Shown: one piece after another, positions 52,201-64,000 of the stretch | Position numbering within the stretch: position 1 is the stretch's first letter | Layout: each line of letters opens with the position of its first letter | The notes under the pieces: generated by a model | Databases searched by the model: none | What the model saw: only the letters and a program-made list of their open reading frames with translations | What the model was told of the DNA's origin: nothing | Origin: Sipunculus nudus | Lineage: Eukaryota > Annelida > Sipuncula > Golfingiida > Sipunculidae | Direction of reading: 5' to 3' | Length of the DNA stretch: 64,000 nt | Assembly: GCA_026874595.1 (NCBI GenBank) | Contig: CM049310.1 | Coordinates: 48,885,558 to 48,949,557 of the forward strand | Translations under genes and position numbers: made by a program

Positions 52201-55200
52201 TTTCTATGTCCTTTTTGGAGACAAGAAAAAGCAGTGTAGGGCACATTCAGTTGCAGATATAATTACAATCTTAACTTAACAATAAATGTCTGATATGCGC
52301 AATAATTAATTCATTAAAGTATTGGAATTATATATTGGTATTAATCAATAGAAACCATATATATTCATAAAAATTACTGTTGACCTGTGACCTCCAGTTT
52401 GGACCCTGATCCCCGGGTACGGATGACCCTTTGGAGTCTGATGGCTAATCGGATTTTCCTGGCCGTCCCGTTTGGCTGCGCTCAAGAGATGCTGCAAAGA
52501 TACAGCTCAGTGGCAACACTCCGGCAGGCTCAGCTGTAAGAAGGCACCTATAAAAACACATTTGTAATGACAACAGAGAGAAATTTCACAATTTGTAATG
52601 AACCATCTACATATAAAAAATCTTAGAACAAGGAATACCTTATCTGGATACAAAGTTATAAACTTACCAGTTTACTGAAAATACAATAAAATAGACTGAA
52701 AGTACAATAAAATAAAATCTTATAATTGGTGTAAGGCCAATAGGCAAAATAGGAAAAGACAACAATAGTATGGATTACCTTCAAATAAGAACTTCCCTGA
52801 TTTTAAAGTTTGCTCGCACTAGTGCCTGTTCATGCTAACAGATAAGAAAACCCTGCGTCCAGATTCAGATCAGTAAAAAGATTGACCAACTCCGCTTTGT
52901 CTCAAACAACAAATTTCGAAAATGCTATCGAAAATGACCGTTGGCAAAGTATGTATACAGAGCGAAAGAAAGGTACATAAAAACTGGCAGAATAAAATAA
53001 ACGGAAAAAAATATCCAAAACTGACGTTCTTAGGCTTATAGTCCCTACAACTCATAACATTTATTTTCAGTTCACAAATTATTCTCATCCCTAGGTCACT
53101 ACTGATGAACATCCCCCTGGTGGCCGTCATCCTAACTCTCACTGTCTGGGGTGGACTGGTTATGTATTCATACTTTGAGTTTACGGGCTGTGATCCTCTT
53201 GCGTCTCGTAAGCTATATGATCCTAACCAGGTGAGCAAACATTATATTATTTACACGTTTAATTAAAACAACAAATATCATATTTCCCCACCGGATTACG
53301 AAATAATTGTTCTGCTTATATTTAATTCAAGGATTTAGAAAATAAAGTTAGAAACGGAATAGTTTGGCTTGAAGGATTATTAAGGACGAAGTATATTTGA
53401 AATGTCTACGCGTTGTATTGGGACTTTTAATATATATTTATGAGTTTAATAACATGAATAAAAATAAGATAAGTTATAAAGGGTAAAAATAATTCTTATT
53501 AAAATAATCCTTCATGGGCAAGCATTAATTTGTAAAAAGCCGGTTTCCCGTAGAAAATTTGAGCAGCAGAAATTGAAGAAACATAAACCCACAAATTTCT
53601 CGCGTGAAAAAGAATCATGCGAGATCTTAGCTTATGGGTGGAATTTTGTGATCCCTGGTTCTTGAAAAAGCACGCTGCTATACGTAATTATTTGTTCTAA
53701 ATGAATATGAAAAATAAACATCGAAGCATGGAAATTAGATCATTTCTAATTACAGGTGTTTCCGTATTTTGTCGTTATGATGCTTGACTACCCCGGTGTC
53801 CCGGGAGCCTTCCTAGCTGTCCTGTTCTGTGGTGCCATTAGGTAAGTTCAGTAATGAGAGCACACGCAGTCTCATTAGGGTCTCATTTGGTCTAAATAAG
53901 ATACAGTATGCAGTAACTGAAGACGTCCAGCAAAGGATACTCACAATTATCCTCCCATGTGTCCCTTATATATGAGCAGGCATTACACCAACTCGACCTA
54001 CATCAGCGTATAAAGATAAATTATGCAAAATAAATTGATGATCTGTTCTACAACCTACTCACAAGCTTCATTATTTGCTTCCATCATTGTGGCAATAAGG
54101 GTTTACCACTGGAATTATAATGAAATTTGAAATTCATCTTATAAAGATTGAATGTTTTAAGAAATCCATCACCTAGTCTTTAAGTACTTGTACTAAATTT
54201 CTTATCTAATGTCATATATCAAATTCTTTTTCTAACTAATTTACATGTGTTAAAGTTCCTCTGATTATAAATTATTTATTAACATGTAAGATGATAATCC
54301 TATATCTTATCTATGAAATATTATATTGTTGATACTTAATGATACTCATTTTATGTAAACGTCAACACTTGTTGCCATTTTATAAATAAACCATCTATCT
54401 ATTTGTGTGTCAGTCAGGTAGAATACTACTTAAGCAATTATCGGTATGTTATAAATACCTCATAACAGAGAGTTTTAAGAATACAGAGGCTCTATCGCCT
54501 AACTCTAATAGTTTACCAGCTTGGAGTGCGGGTATTTGACAACGCCAGCTTTGTACCCATAATTTGACATATGACCTGCGGCATCTGGGTTTTAGTGTGT
54601 ACGCATAAAGGAAGCCGCTGTGAGCGGTTTCCGAACAATGGGAGAAATGTAGCTGCTACACGGCTGTTCATCCGGACCGTAGGCGAGCAGGTACTTGTAG
54701 CACTAGGAGAAATGGTCCTGTCCGGGTTCGATAAAGGAACAGGAATACGATACGACACGGGATTATTCCGATGACAACATATAGGAATATTTAAGTTTGG
54801 TTGCAAAGGGGCATGTATCGGTTAATTTAGAAATGGAATTACGTTTTTTTAGGCCCAAATTCTCAAATTATATCTGGATTAATTGTCTCCGTGGCTTAAC
54901 CCGGTAACCATGACCTATGTGTGTGTGGGTTTTGTGTCCTCCACTGTACTGGGTAATGCTTACATCTGTTGTATGTTGCATGGTAGTGTGGTTGTGTGTT
55001 GGGTTGTCGTAATGCGGCATGCCACGATTGCTAGAAATATAAATTTTGGTGAGTGTAGATCAGCATCTCAGAAGAACTGTTTTTACGCCACATAGGCATT
55101 TACATACGCACACACACATTAAATTGTAGAGTATAAAAATTGTACAACCACCTACACTAATAGATATAAACTGAACAGCAGGGCACATATATACATTGTG

Positions 55201-56025
55201 TTACAGAAAACTGTCATGTGAAAATTGTAATTAGCCAACAGTTATGAAAGAAGACCACTTGATTTGTAGTTATCATTGTGGTTGTATCAAAAAGTACAAC
55301 GCGTATTTCGTGATACAGCCATCTTCATAAACGTCATAATAGACATCAAAGCGGCTCGATGAATCAAGGTCTGTGAAAGCGTAGTTACAGATTTGATAGT
55401 ATGCAGGAGTGAAACAGACAAGTCAATGGAACAAGTAGCGATTATATTATTTGAAAGTAAAGATATAAGGTAACCTGAGACTTCGCCAGTCAGCTAAGGT
55501 TCTTTGGCTTTTTACGAATTATTTAAACAACTTACGTATGTACTAATACCCACGTATCTATATGATTACCAGTTAGACAACATACGTGATGGTATCAGGT
55601 TCGATTCCAGTTATTCCAAGTGTTCAATTTGATCTTGAATAACAGACGAAATGTGCACTGATGTATATTAAGTATTGTTTAATGTTTACCATATGATACG
55701 GGTATTTTCATAAAAAAAGTACTAAAAGGGCTACTAAGAGTCACGCGTGATATAATATATACTTACATATTAGAAAGTGATAATAACACTCCTTTGTCTA
55801 GTACATAAACCATTTAACTTAGAAGGATGTTTCCGTGTGTCAGTTTCATGTACGTCATTTCTAAATCAACAGCACCCTCTCATCTTCTATCAATGGTTTA
55901 TCTGCGATTACCTGGAAAGACATCATAGAACCTTACTTCCAGGTAAAAGACACAAGGCGGACACATGTAGTGAAGCTGTTTGGTGAGTTGAGATCGCTCT
56001 GACTAAATTTTATTAGATCGGTTTT

Positions 56026-56098
<73 letters not shown>

Positions 56099-57291
56099 TC
56101 ATTTGTACAGTTGGTTTATCTGGCTTGCTTAGTATAATTTATAGTAAATAAAAGGATAGGCGTAAAAATGTAATTTAGCCTTTTATAAACAGAGAACGGT
56201 TAAAGTTGATAATATGATATATTAAAACAGGAAAACGTATTAAATTAATGGAATTAAAATAAATATAAAACTAAAAAAAGATTAACGGTAAAGCGAGAAA
56301 TTCACCTCCTTTTCTGTATTATAGCATTATGTCATATCCAATCTGTATGATGAACATTTTATTCATTATATGTGTAACTAACGTTACCAAGGACCCTATT
56401 GAAAAACCGCAAATCAGCTGAATAGGTAATTCTTGTAAAACATGTTTGGAATAAAAAGTAAATAAAAAAATAAAATATTAAGAAAAGTCCTGATAATGCC
56501 TTTGTGACGGACGTATGAGCATGTTTATGTACAAGCTGTTAGTTAACACGGTAAAAGATTCAACGATGAAAAATAGAAAAAATTAACCTAAGGTAATTGT
56601 TTGCTTATATGCGGAAGTTGAAAGGTTACTATTTTGCCCCCCCAACATGTTATAAACACGGCAATATTAACAACAGAACAACGTTTTCTGGTCTTTGTTT
56701 TAAAGGCCCAAGGGATTATCTTTACTTAATAGACGTGAGATATCGGAATAGCAAAGTAAAATGTGGAAGATAAAATGTTCATGTAGGTTAAAATAAAGAA
56801 AATAAGCGCGAGGAAACAGTAAACAAAGAAATTTAAGTATAAGAAATGTTACAATTGAAGGACTGTGTTGAAGAATTTCAAATTTAAAAAAGGTAATGGA
56901 CCAATGTGCCATGCTGACTGTCTTCCTCTTCTCCTGTTTGATAGGACTGTGAAAGCTTGTTGAATTAAATGAATGTAATTATACTCATGTTCAGATGTAT
57001 ATAAATCTGAATTACAGTCTTTATATTTGGTGCTGCCACCATTGGCGCCGCGTTTATGATAAAGGAGCTACCAGGACATATAGGAGTGGTAAGTTATGCT
57101 TGTTAATATTTACCAGAATGTTACATTGGATAGAGATTACGATAGAACCTCAATTCTCCGCAAAATTAATTATAATCCATAACTGCCTTAAAGAATTTTA
57201 TACACAACAAACATGCAGACATACAAACGCTTCAACTTAAAATTGTAACAGATACTTCTACGAAAAATCGCCCAGAAAGTCAGTTTATTCG

Positions 57292-57345
<54 letters not shown>

Positions 57346-59351
57346 TATATATTTTTTTTTATTTAACAGACGGGAACGTATACCATAACATGTGTGGTAT
57401 ATATACGAAGATATGGTTTATGACCGCTCATTTGTTTCATGTAGAGATTTTGCCTTTTAATTCTGTGACTCATTTCCCCCTCCAGATCACTGTACAACTG
57501 CTTGGAGGACTCGGTAGTCCCATTCAAGGCGTCATGGTACTAGGGCTGATGGTGCCGTGTGCAAACGCCTGGGTGAGCCATCTTGAAACAGAAGTCGTCA
57601 GGGGCGTGTCGAGAAGAGGGTTTAGGGTTTTTCTTAGAAGAAATTAGATCTAAGCAGTTTTTTTTACTAATGTCTAAAGCTGACCCCGCTCCCTGAGTCT
57701 CCGGGTCTTTCTTGAAGGCATTGTCTTATGTCCTGTAGAAAAGTTTGAAATTCATATTCATTTTTTCCTGATGTATTTTTTTCCCTAGGTGTTGCATTAT
57801 GAATGGTTGCATCTTCAATAAAACGCCATCATAAAGAATTCCAACAAGACGTTTAGAGTATAACATGGTTTCTCAAAGTCATATGACTTCATTTATATTC
57901 AGGCAAAACCTCACCTTTCTGTTGTTTACATCAATTTTAATTTCTTTATCATTAGATGCCATTACTACAGTTAATTACACACATTTATGAGTAATAGAAA
58001 ATCAAATCTAATGCTGTGCTAGATTTTGTTTCTTATAGAATATTCGCATTTCGACTTCAGGCCTGGTAGCTACAGGCCTATAATGTTAGAGATCTGTATA
58101 ATCTAGGGATTAAATATAGGTGTGTTTAAATACAGTTGACAAGAAATATTAATATTACCTTTATATGAGACGTAACAGTTTCATTTAATCGGTCAACAGG
58201 GTGCTGTTTTCGGGGCCGTGACGGCTTTCACTCTTACGTCATGGATTAATGTCGGTACCTTCGTACGGGGTTCACAGCCTCCAATCTTACCTCTTTCCAC
58301 CGACACCTGTGTTAATTTCACCATGCCCGTGTCACCTGCAAATGTGTAAGTTGACATATAGGAAAAATATAATAGCCGTATAGGTTAGAATATTATTGAT
58401 CTTGATGGTTCTTTCAACCGTCATAATTATGGAATCATTAACAAAGTTTAACACATAATGCACCATTTATAAAAGTAAAAGTAATAATTTCGCATAATTA
58501 TCCCATATTATAACTTTTTTGGAAAAATATATTATATAATTCATATAGTTTATCAAAGAAATGTATTACTTGCACTTACTTGAATGAAATTTAATAATAT
58601 CGCTTCTACGTGTTAAAATCTGCTTCATAAGCACATTTATATAAATTGTTTTATTTACATCGTAAAGATACTGATTTTCGTTATGAGTGTTTATAACACA
58701 CATTAACAGAACAGTCCCAGAGCCTTCTGCAGTTGACCCACTTTACGACATGTCGTTCTTGCTGGTGTCCGTTGTCGGCCTAATCACGTGCGTGGTTGTC
58801 GGCACATTTGTCTCCATTATAAGTGGTAAGTTCATACAGATATATGCGATATTTAACAGGTGACACCAGTGTTACATACGAACAGGTACGTAAATTTACA
58901 TTAGAAAGTCTGCAGGAATTTCTTTTGATCTATCATTCAAATTTAAATTAATTTTAACAGTTATGTTCATAGCGAGTATCATAGGCAAAGATGGACAGAA
59001 CAGAACGTTAGCGAGTTAAGAGAATACTTAGGCATACATCTAATAGAATGTAAAGAAATGATGTCCCAATACTGATACGCTAAGATTTTTAACACACTAA
59101 TATTACACTAAAAGGAAACACTAATATATCATAGAAATTGCATTCGTCATCTAGGTGGCTCAGATGAATCAACGTGCCGGCCGGAATATGTCGTCACTCT
59201 GCAGTGGGCTTCTTGTGGACGTAGGCGGCCCAAAGGACAACCGGATGTTCAGCTCGGGCATCAACAGCCTTCAAATACGGAAACGTTACAAAGTGACTCA
59301 GCACCCGGTTCAGTGGAAGAAAGAATGGACATGAACTCTACAAAATTGTGA
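49235..59351 (+). CDS. SLC5 sodium/solute symporter, SLC5A8/12-like, plus-strand paralogue (15 exons, 587 aa)
   Basis: Second intact copy of the same transporter, divergent to the minus-strand copy. Exons: 49235-49567, 50007-50075, 50684-50735, 51113-51180, 51523-51603, 52096-52169, 52398-52535, 53095-53230, 53756-53841, 55873-55982, 57018-57088, 57486-57572, 58200-58345, 58710-58825, 59155-59351. The joined length is 1764 nt, an exact multiple of three, with GT-AG introns and a terminal TGA. The first 14 exons match the other copy in length and phase. Motifs: EYFVGGRKLW, YVDLRF, GGMRAVIWTDVFQGLF, LDPDPRVRMTLW, YFEFTGCDPLASRKLYD, AISTLSSSINGLSAITW at TM8, MVPCANAWG, and an NFT glycosylation site near residue 474. 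The start ATG sits 5 nt after a CCCACAG acceptor-like site ending at 49229, as in the paralogue. The C terminus TKL fits a class I PDZ ligand (S/T-x-hydrophobic), a type of tail reported for SMCT transporters. Differences in exon 1 include Arg for Gly in the IFxGGP loop and Lys for Gln in the YGTxIYF segment. Intron 10 start carries a 66 bp (TA)n tract. Confidence 0.93.
56030..56095. repeat. (TA)n in intron 10 of the plus SLC5 gene
   Basis: 66 nt of TA beginning about 47 nt after the intron 10 donor. Another tract (57292-57343) lies in intron 11. Confidence 0.95.
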
Positions 59352-61389
59352 AAAACAGTTCAATTATATACTCAATCAACGCAATTTATCATAATACCTT
59401 TTATGGTAATAGGCTGTGGAACCGCTAGGGAAGGGGCTTGCGTTCCAACGTTTCACCGAAAGGAAGCGTCTCTTTTTTTTCTTTTTTTTATATATAAAAT
59501 TTTTAAAATTCTAAATTGTGGAGGGTGCACATACTCGAACAAAGATTCTGCAATCACAACTCCTCTTTATGCATAACAGTCCAGAGCATGCATATGTAGA
59601 CTGTACTTATTCCCTGAATGAGACTTTTACCGCATCAATCAGTATACAGTTGAGAAGCGCTCAAACGTTGTGTCATGGTAATTTTTGCAATTGACTTGTT
59701 TTCTTATATTTACTTAACAGTGTTCATGACTGAATATGTTATATGTTTTTATATTCCGATAAAAGTCACTTCAACGCCTCACTGTGTGACAGTTTAAAAT
59801 AACAATACTTTACTCATGACATTTATAACTGATCTTCTTGTTATTCCTTTTACTTTTTCAGTTTTATCGATGTTTTTATATATAAAAATGGAGTAATAAA
59901 ATATATAAGACATTTTCATATGTTTATCAAATAGATTCAGATAATCTCTTGTGTTTCACGGAACACGTATGACCCCGAAGTAATACTCGTATTTTATTGA
60001 TATCATCATGAAGCTGCTTCACAGTTACTCTGATTTTATGTTTGTCTCTGGTACTGTTGTTCGGGCCTCCATGAAGGCACTCCTGTTATACGTAACGTCT
60101 TAATCGTCATCGGGCGCAGACGAAGGCGTCATAGAAAATAAATATGATTTATCTAGAAAATGTAATCTTCGATGGTTCAGAGCAACGCATGAGAAATGGC
60201 GGCTTTATATTATGTAATTTATGAAACCTAACAACGCTACTGTGTCTAATTAAAGCTGCATTTACTTGTACTATGTTGTATAAAATCGCGTTGGACATTT
60301 ACGTGAGGGGGGTAAAACACTGCGGCATAACACCGTTCATGTCAAAAACTCGCTAGATCAAACTGCATTCGTATATAATAATACATGGTACCCAGGTCCC
60401 GTGGTTGTTGTACCGCGCTGTATGTGGGTCCATGCAGTTCTCTACAGACAATTCCATTCTACCGCGTGTCCCATTCCGCATACCGCACATTGCGGGCCAA
60501 ATAAATGGTTTATGATAAAATAACTAGAGCGAAAAAAATCTTGTTCTCATACTGCATTCCGGTAGATAAGTAAACTCAGCTTTCACTGAATTATAACCAT
60601 GCTCATTGTGGGTAAATATGACAACAGCCAACGTGTTGTATATTTATTTTTACTTTAGGATGATTTGGTTGAACGTTTATATTCTGTCCTTTCAAACACT
60701 TGAATATCTACACATGTTAACTCTTTCTCAAAACTTATTGCATTTTAACATATTGTTTTTATTTAATTGTCGTTTTTGCTCGTTTTCCTCTGCTGTTGTT
60801 ATTGTATTTATCTGTCAGCTATGTGGTTTGCTAGCGTGTTTGGACAAGAATGAGAGAGAAAGTGATGGATGATTGTCACTATAATCCTTTATTTGTTTAT
60901 TGCCTTATATATAGGATCAAAAAACAGTAAAAGATAATATTCAACCTGCATCGTGATCCAGAGGTCGAACAAGGGATTAAAGCCTGGAGACCATGAACCG
61001 GGGATCGGGGATACCTATTACGGGAGGCCCAGGGTGGACGCTCTTAGGGTTTAAAAGGAAAGTCGGGCCCACCGCCGTATATTACAAACGAGTGCGAATT
61101 TAGGAGTCTTCAGTGTTATGACCCCATACATACGCTTGTTTAAGCAACTGAAGCATTAATTAATGAAATGGCTCCACCAGAAAAAAAACACAAAGTTATA
61201 TATAACATTATCCATTTTGGAGAAAGAGAGTACCATACAACCATATAATAATGTCACATTTGTGTTGCAAGTTTAAATGCCATTTAAATGCCAAATTTAA
61301 ACTTTCAATGTTAATTGTATTTTGATGATTTTTATACTTTTTTTCGTCCATCGCGGGTAATGAGGACCTCAACATCCTACGATTCAGGG
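59352..61389. other. 3' flank of the plus SLC5 gene
   Basis: Includes the likely 3' UTR. No other coding signal recognised before the LINE relic. Confidence 0.4.
59895..59900 (+). promoter_or_regulatory. Candidate polyadenylation signal of the plus SLC5 gene
   Basis: AATAAA about 540 nt after the stop codon at 59351. It is the first clear match seen on this strand, but transcript ends cannot be decided without RNA data. Confidence 0.3.
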
Positions 61390-62540
61390 AGTGGGAAGCG
61401 GTGTGTCCTGAAGTTGCTGACGAGTCCGATCCGAACACATGAAAGATACAGGACAGGTAAGAAAATCATGGAATCCCCTTTGGTGTTTTGGCAGCTCAGG
61501 ACTTGTACAGTTCACGAGCGATTTGCTTCCGAGAATGTGCATCCTCATATTGACTAGGTCAGAGGCTGCATTCAACGTCCAGTCTTCAGCAAATAGGAAG
61601 TCCCGTAGCACAGTCTCCTTAACGTTGGTGAACGCCTGGAGTCTGTCCACCCACTCTGTACCTCAGGCTTCTCACTTCATTACTCCTCTGAACGGCGTTG
61701 TAGAGCATGGTTGTAAATATCATGCTGAACAAAGTGATTTCTAACACGCAGTCCTGCTTTGCACCTTTGTCGACAAGGAACGCTTCGGATGCTTCGCAAT
61801 CATCCAACACCTTGCCATAATGTCATCACTGAACTGGCGTACCATCAACATGAATCTTGCGGGACAGCCAAACTTGATCTGCAAGAGGCCCCTGAGAATG
61901 ACAGCGTCCAGAGCCTTTGTGAGATCAAGATATGTGGCGTAGAGTTCCCGGGTTTGCCTCTAACACTGCTCCAGGAGTTAGCGCGCAGCAAATACCATGT
62001 CGCAGTTACACGAAATTTCCAGAAGCCACATTGTGTCTCTGGCAGCAGGCCCAATTCCAGATGAGCAATCAGGAGCAATGACTTTCCAGCTATGGAGGGC
62101 AGTGGAATTCCTTTGTTATTTTTCCCTTTCCTGGCGATTGCTCTTCTTCTTGTAGAGGTGTTCAGTGGATGCATCTCGGAATTCCTGAGGAATGGTCCTC
62201 TGATTCCAGAATAAATGGAACAGCAAAGTAAGTTTTCCTAGGAGTGTGAAACTACCTGTTTTGTATATCTCTGCTAGTATGGCATCTGAGCCTGGGGCTT
62301 TTCCGCTGACCAACTTGCTAATGGCCTTCTTGACTTCAAACTCTTCTAGTGGGGCACCCATGGCACTGGTAATTTCAGGCTTGGGCGGCATCGTCTCTAT
62401 AGCCTCATCCTTTACACTTGACTGGCGGTTGAGTGTGGAATCAAAGTGTTCACGCCGTCTCGACAGTATCTTGGTCTTCTACGTGATGAGGGTTGTACCA
62501 TCGGAGCTGAGAATGGTTGGAACTCTATGATAACCTGGGT
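61390..62540 (-). pseudogene. Non-LTR retrotransposon reverse transcriptase relic
   Basis: Minus strand, reading from 62540 down: LSSDGTTLIT, REHFDSTLNRQSSVKDEA, EVKKAISKLVSGKAPGSDA (reverse-transcriptase block 1-2), PQEFRDASTEHLYKKKSNRQ, GIPLPSIAGKSLL, then in other frames LPETQCGFWKFR and VLRDFLFAEDWTLNAASD. The last matches the FADD catalytic block with the second Asp region altered (FAEDW). Order and spacing are those of a LINE polymerase. Several frameshifts and stops separate the pieces, so it is dead. The endonuclease part is not seen upstream. The clade (RTE/CR1-like) is uncertain. Confidence 0.8.
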
Positions 62541-62669
62541 TCAAATATGACACTGAAGGCTTGGTAGAACCGCTTTGAGTTATTGTTGTTATTGTAGTTC
62601 TAGGTTTCTTTTTTTTTTTTTTTGCTCAGCAAGGAGCCAGGAATTCCGGGAAAAAAACACAGACCTTGA

Positions 62670-62852
62670 ACCTACCTTCATAGCCTCACCTAGAATGGAA
62701 TCCTGTTTCCCAGCGGAGAACGCCGAGCCTTTAACCCCTTGACTGTCCACACCAAACACTTTAATAAACCGAACATCACCAAACTGTACATATCTATGAA
62801 ACACATTCTGCTTGATTTCCTGATGGGAAATGACAAAGCTACGTTGCAGCAT
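62670..62852 (-). other. Candidate coding exon of unknown gene
   Basis: Minus strand frame reads VFHRYVQFGDVRFIKVFGVD, then KGSAFSAGKQDSILGEAMK followed by a good donor (AAG/GTAGGT, near 62674). Composition is gene-like rather than repeat-like, and there is an ATG near 62852. No partner exon was recognised within the remaining 1.1 kb, and I do not recognise the family. Confidence 0.3.
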
Positions 62853-63639
62853 ACTTCAGAAAAGGAATGATCGAACTGTTTGGTATCAAAATGTCAATGT
62901 AAACACACATTATTTTTATCTTCGGATCGGCAACAACCAGGCAACGTGTAGATTGGTTAACTGCAAGGACATTTGTACAACTCTTCAAGGGAAAGTTTTT
63001 CTTTTTCAATATTCACGACCCATATATCATAAGACGTATCGCACTGTGTATTATATTGTTAGAACAAGTGACCAAAACGGCATGACGCTCAGCTGACAAG
63101 CATGGCTTGTCAGCCTTATTTTATCATCTGAAAGCTAAATTGAGAATAACTTGAGTTGGGACCTTTACTTCTCATAACTATCAGGAGCATTGTTGGAAAC
63201 CATTTGTGTATCAAATTTGAAGGGAAAATATGTAGTACTTATGGAGTTTTCCGTATGCCTGCATTTTAGCTGATTTTACACTTTTTCAAACTCATCCAAC
63301 AACTAACCATCTGATATCCTGTATTTTTATTTTCAGAAAATAAATACCAATCTACTTAAGAAATATATGTTTGTGTTTGTTTTTCACAAAATCAAGAAAT
63401 ATTCAAGGTCAAGGCCACCTAGCGTCATATCGATCTCTCACACTACGACCAGTTTACTGGCCTACCAGAGTTTCTTTACATCTAGGTCTGAAGAACGCAT
63501 GGTAAGGCCCAATTGGGATGCAAATATTTTCGTATTTTTTTTTGTTAACGCCTCTTGGACTACAGGCACACTGTCGATTAACATAAACCAGACCAATCGT
63601 TAGGATTTTTTGTGTACTTTCTTACAACACCAAACATGA

Positions 63640-64000
63640 GCGAGAAAAAATCCGTTTTAACTCAGTATATTAGTAAATCCCTCGGAATGTTTGTTGAAGT
63701 TATGACCGCATGAACACAATCATGGCTCGCACAGAGTACAGGACGGAGGCAACTTGTAAGCAATACAGGAAATGACTCGTTACCATAGAGACACGGTTTC
63801 AGTTTGGGTTGTGAGTTCACATATATTCTCTTGTGTTAAATAATCATCCGTAGCATAATTTTTGAATTATGGGTGGTTTTACCACAATTTGAATGCAACA
63901 TGATGGAAACCACTGCGATGCATTCCTCGATAGAGCTTGAATCACGACTCAAGTAGGCTTACCAGACCGATTATCATTGCCTACTGAGTCGGGTTGGCAC
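63640..64000 (+). repeat. Dispersed repeat family A, running off the window end
   Basis: High similarity in order to 35770-36140, including ATGGCTCGCAC, GTTACCATAGAGACA, GTGAGTTCACATATATTC, GATGCATTCCTCGATAGA and CGACTCAAGTAGGCTTAC. The final bases (GAGTCGGGTTGGCAC) correspond to GAATCGGGCTGTCAC at 36120-36134. Confidence 0.7.

Noticed and set aside
55575-55620. tRNA-like B box (GGTTCGATTCC)
   Set aside because: No A box and no cloverleaf could be drawn around it; it is inside intron 9 of the plus transporter.

Overview
This is AT-rich eukaryotic DNA. Spliced genes with GT-AG introns, long (TA)n tracts, solo LTRs, short inverted-repeat elements and poly-G/C runs all point to an animal genome. 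Gene content and repeat style suggest a lophotrochozoan, probably a bivalve mollusc; the species cannot be fixed from the sequence alone. There are no operons, CRISPR arrays or bacterial features.

The main content is two complete, intact paralogues of an SLC5-family sodium/solute symporter, closest in motif layout to the sodium-coupled monocarboxylate transporters (SLC5A8/SLC5A12-like). One lies on the minus strand (31699 to 20631, 592 aa). The other lies on the plus strand (49235 to 59351, 587 aa). Both have 15 coding exons with identical phases, and the first 14 exons have identical lengths. They point away from each other across a 17.5 kb spacer, so the locus is an inverted duplication. 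Divergence between the copies is patchy: about 3-4% in exons 1 and 7, but about 18-22% in exons 4 and 10. This suggests gene conversion.

Left of the pair (10765-13171) is a four-exon plus-strand secreted C-type-lectin-like gene: signal peptide, thrombospondin-1-like Trp/Cys segment, long N-glycosylation-rich stalk, then a C-type lectin domain. A frameshift at the expected EPN sugar-binding motif ends the reading frame early, so it is a truncated allele, a recent pseudogene or an assembly error.

The rest is mostly repeats. They include LTRs of one Ty3/Gypsy-like family (656-1500, 19068-19625, and a clean 766 bp solo LTR with 4 bp target duplication at 41566-42331). A decayed gag with a tRNA-Pro type primer binding site lies at 38228-39059, and a decayed non-LTR reverse transcriptase at 61390-62540. 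There is also a 650 bp hairpin element at 47429-48078, several tandem repeats and many (TA)n tracts. In layout: 1-10.5 kb repeats and unassigned DNA; 10.7-13.3 kb lectin gene; 13.3-20.6 kb repeats; 20.6-31.7 kb minus-strand transporter; 31.7-49.2 kb repeat-rich spacer holding the 5' regions of both transporters; 49.2-59.4 kb plus-strand transporter; 59.4-64 kb LINE relic and other repeats. I found no previously undescribed multi-gene system. The most notable biology is the converted inverted transporter pair and the broken lectin.
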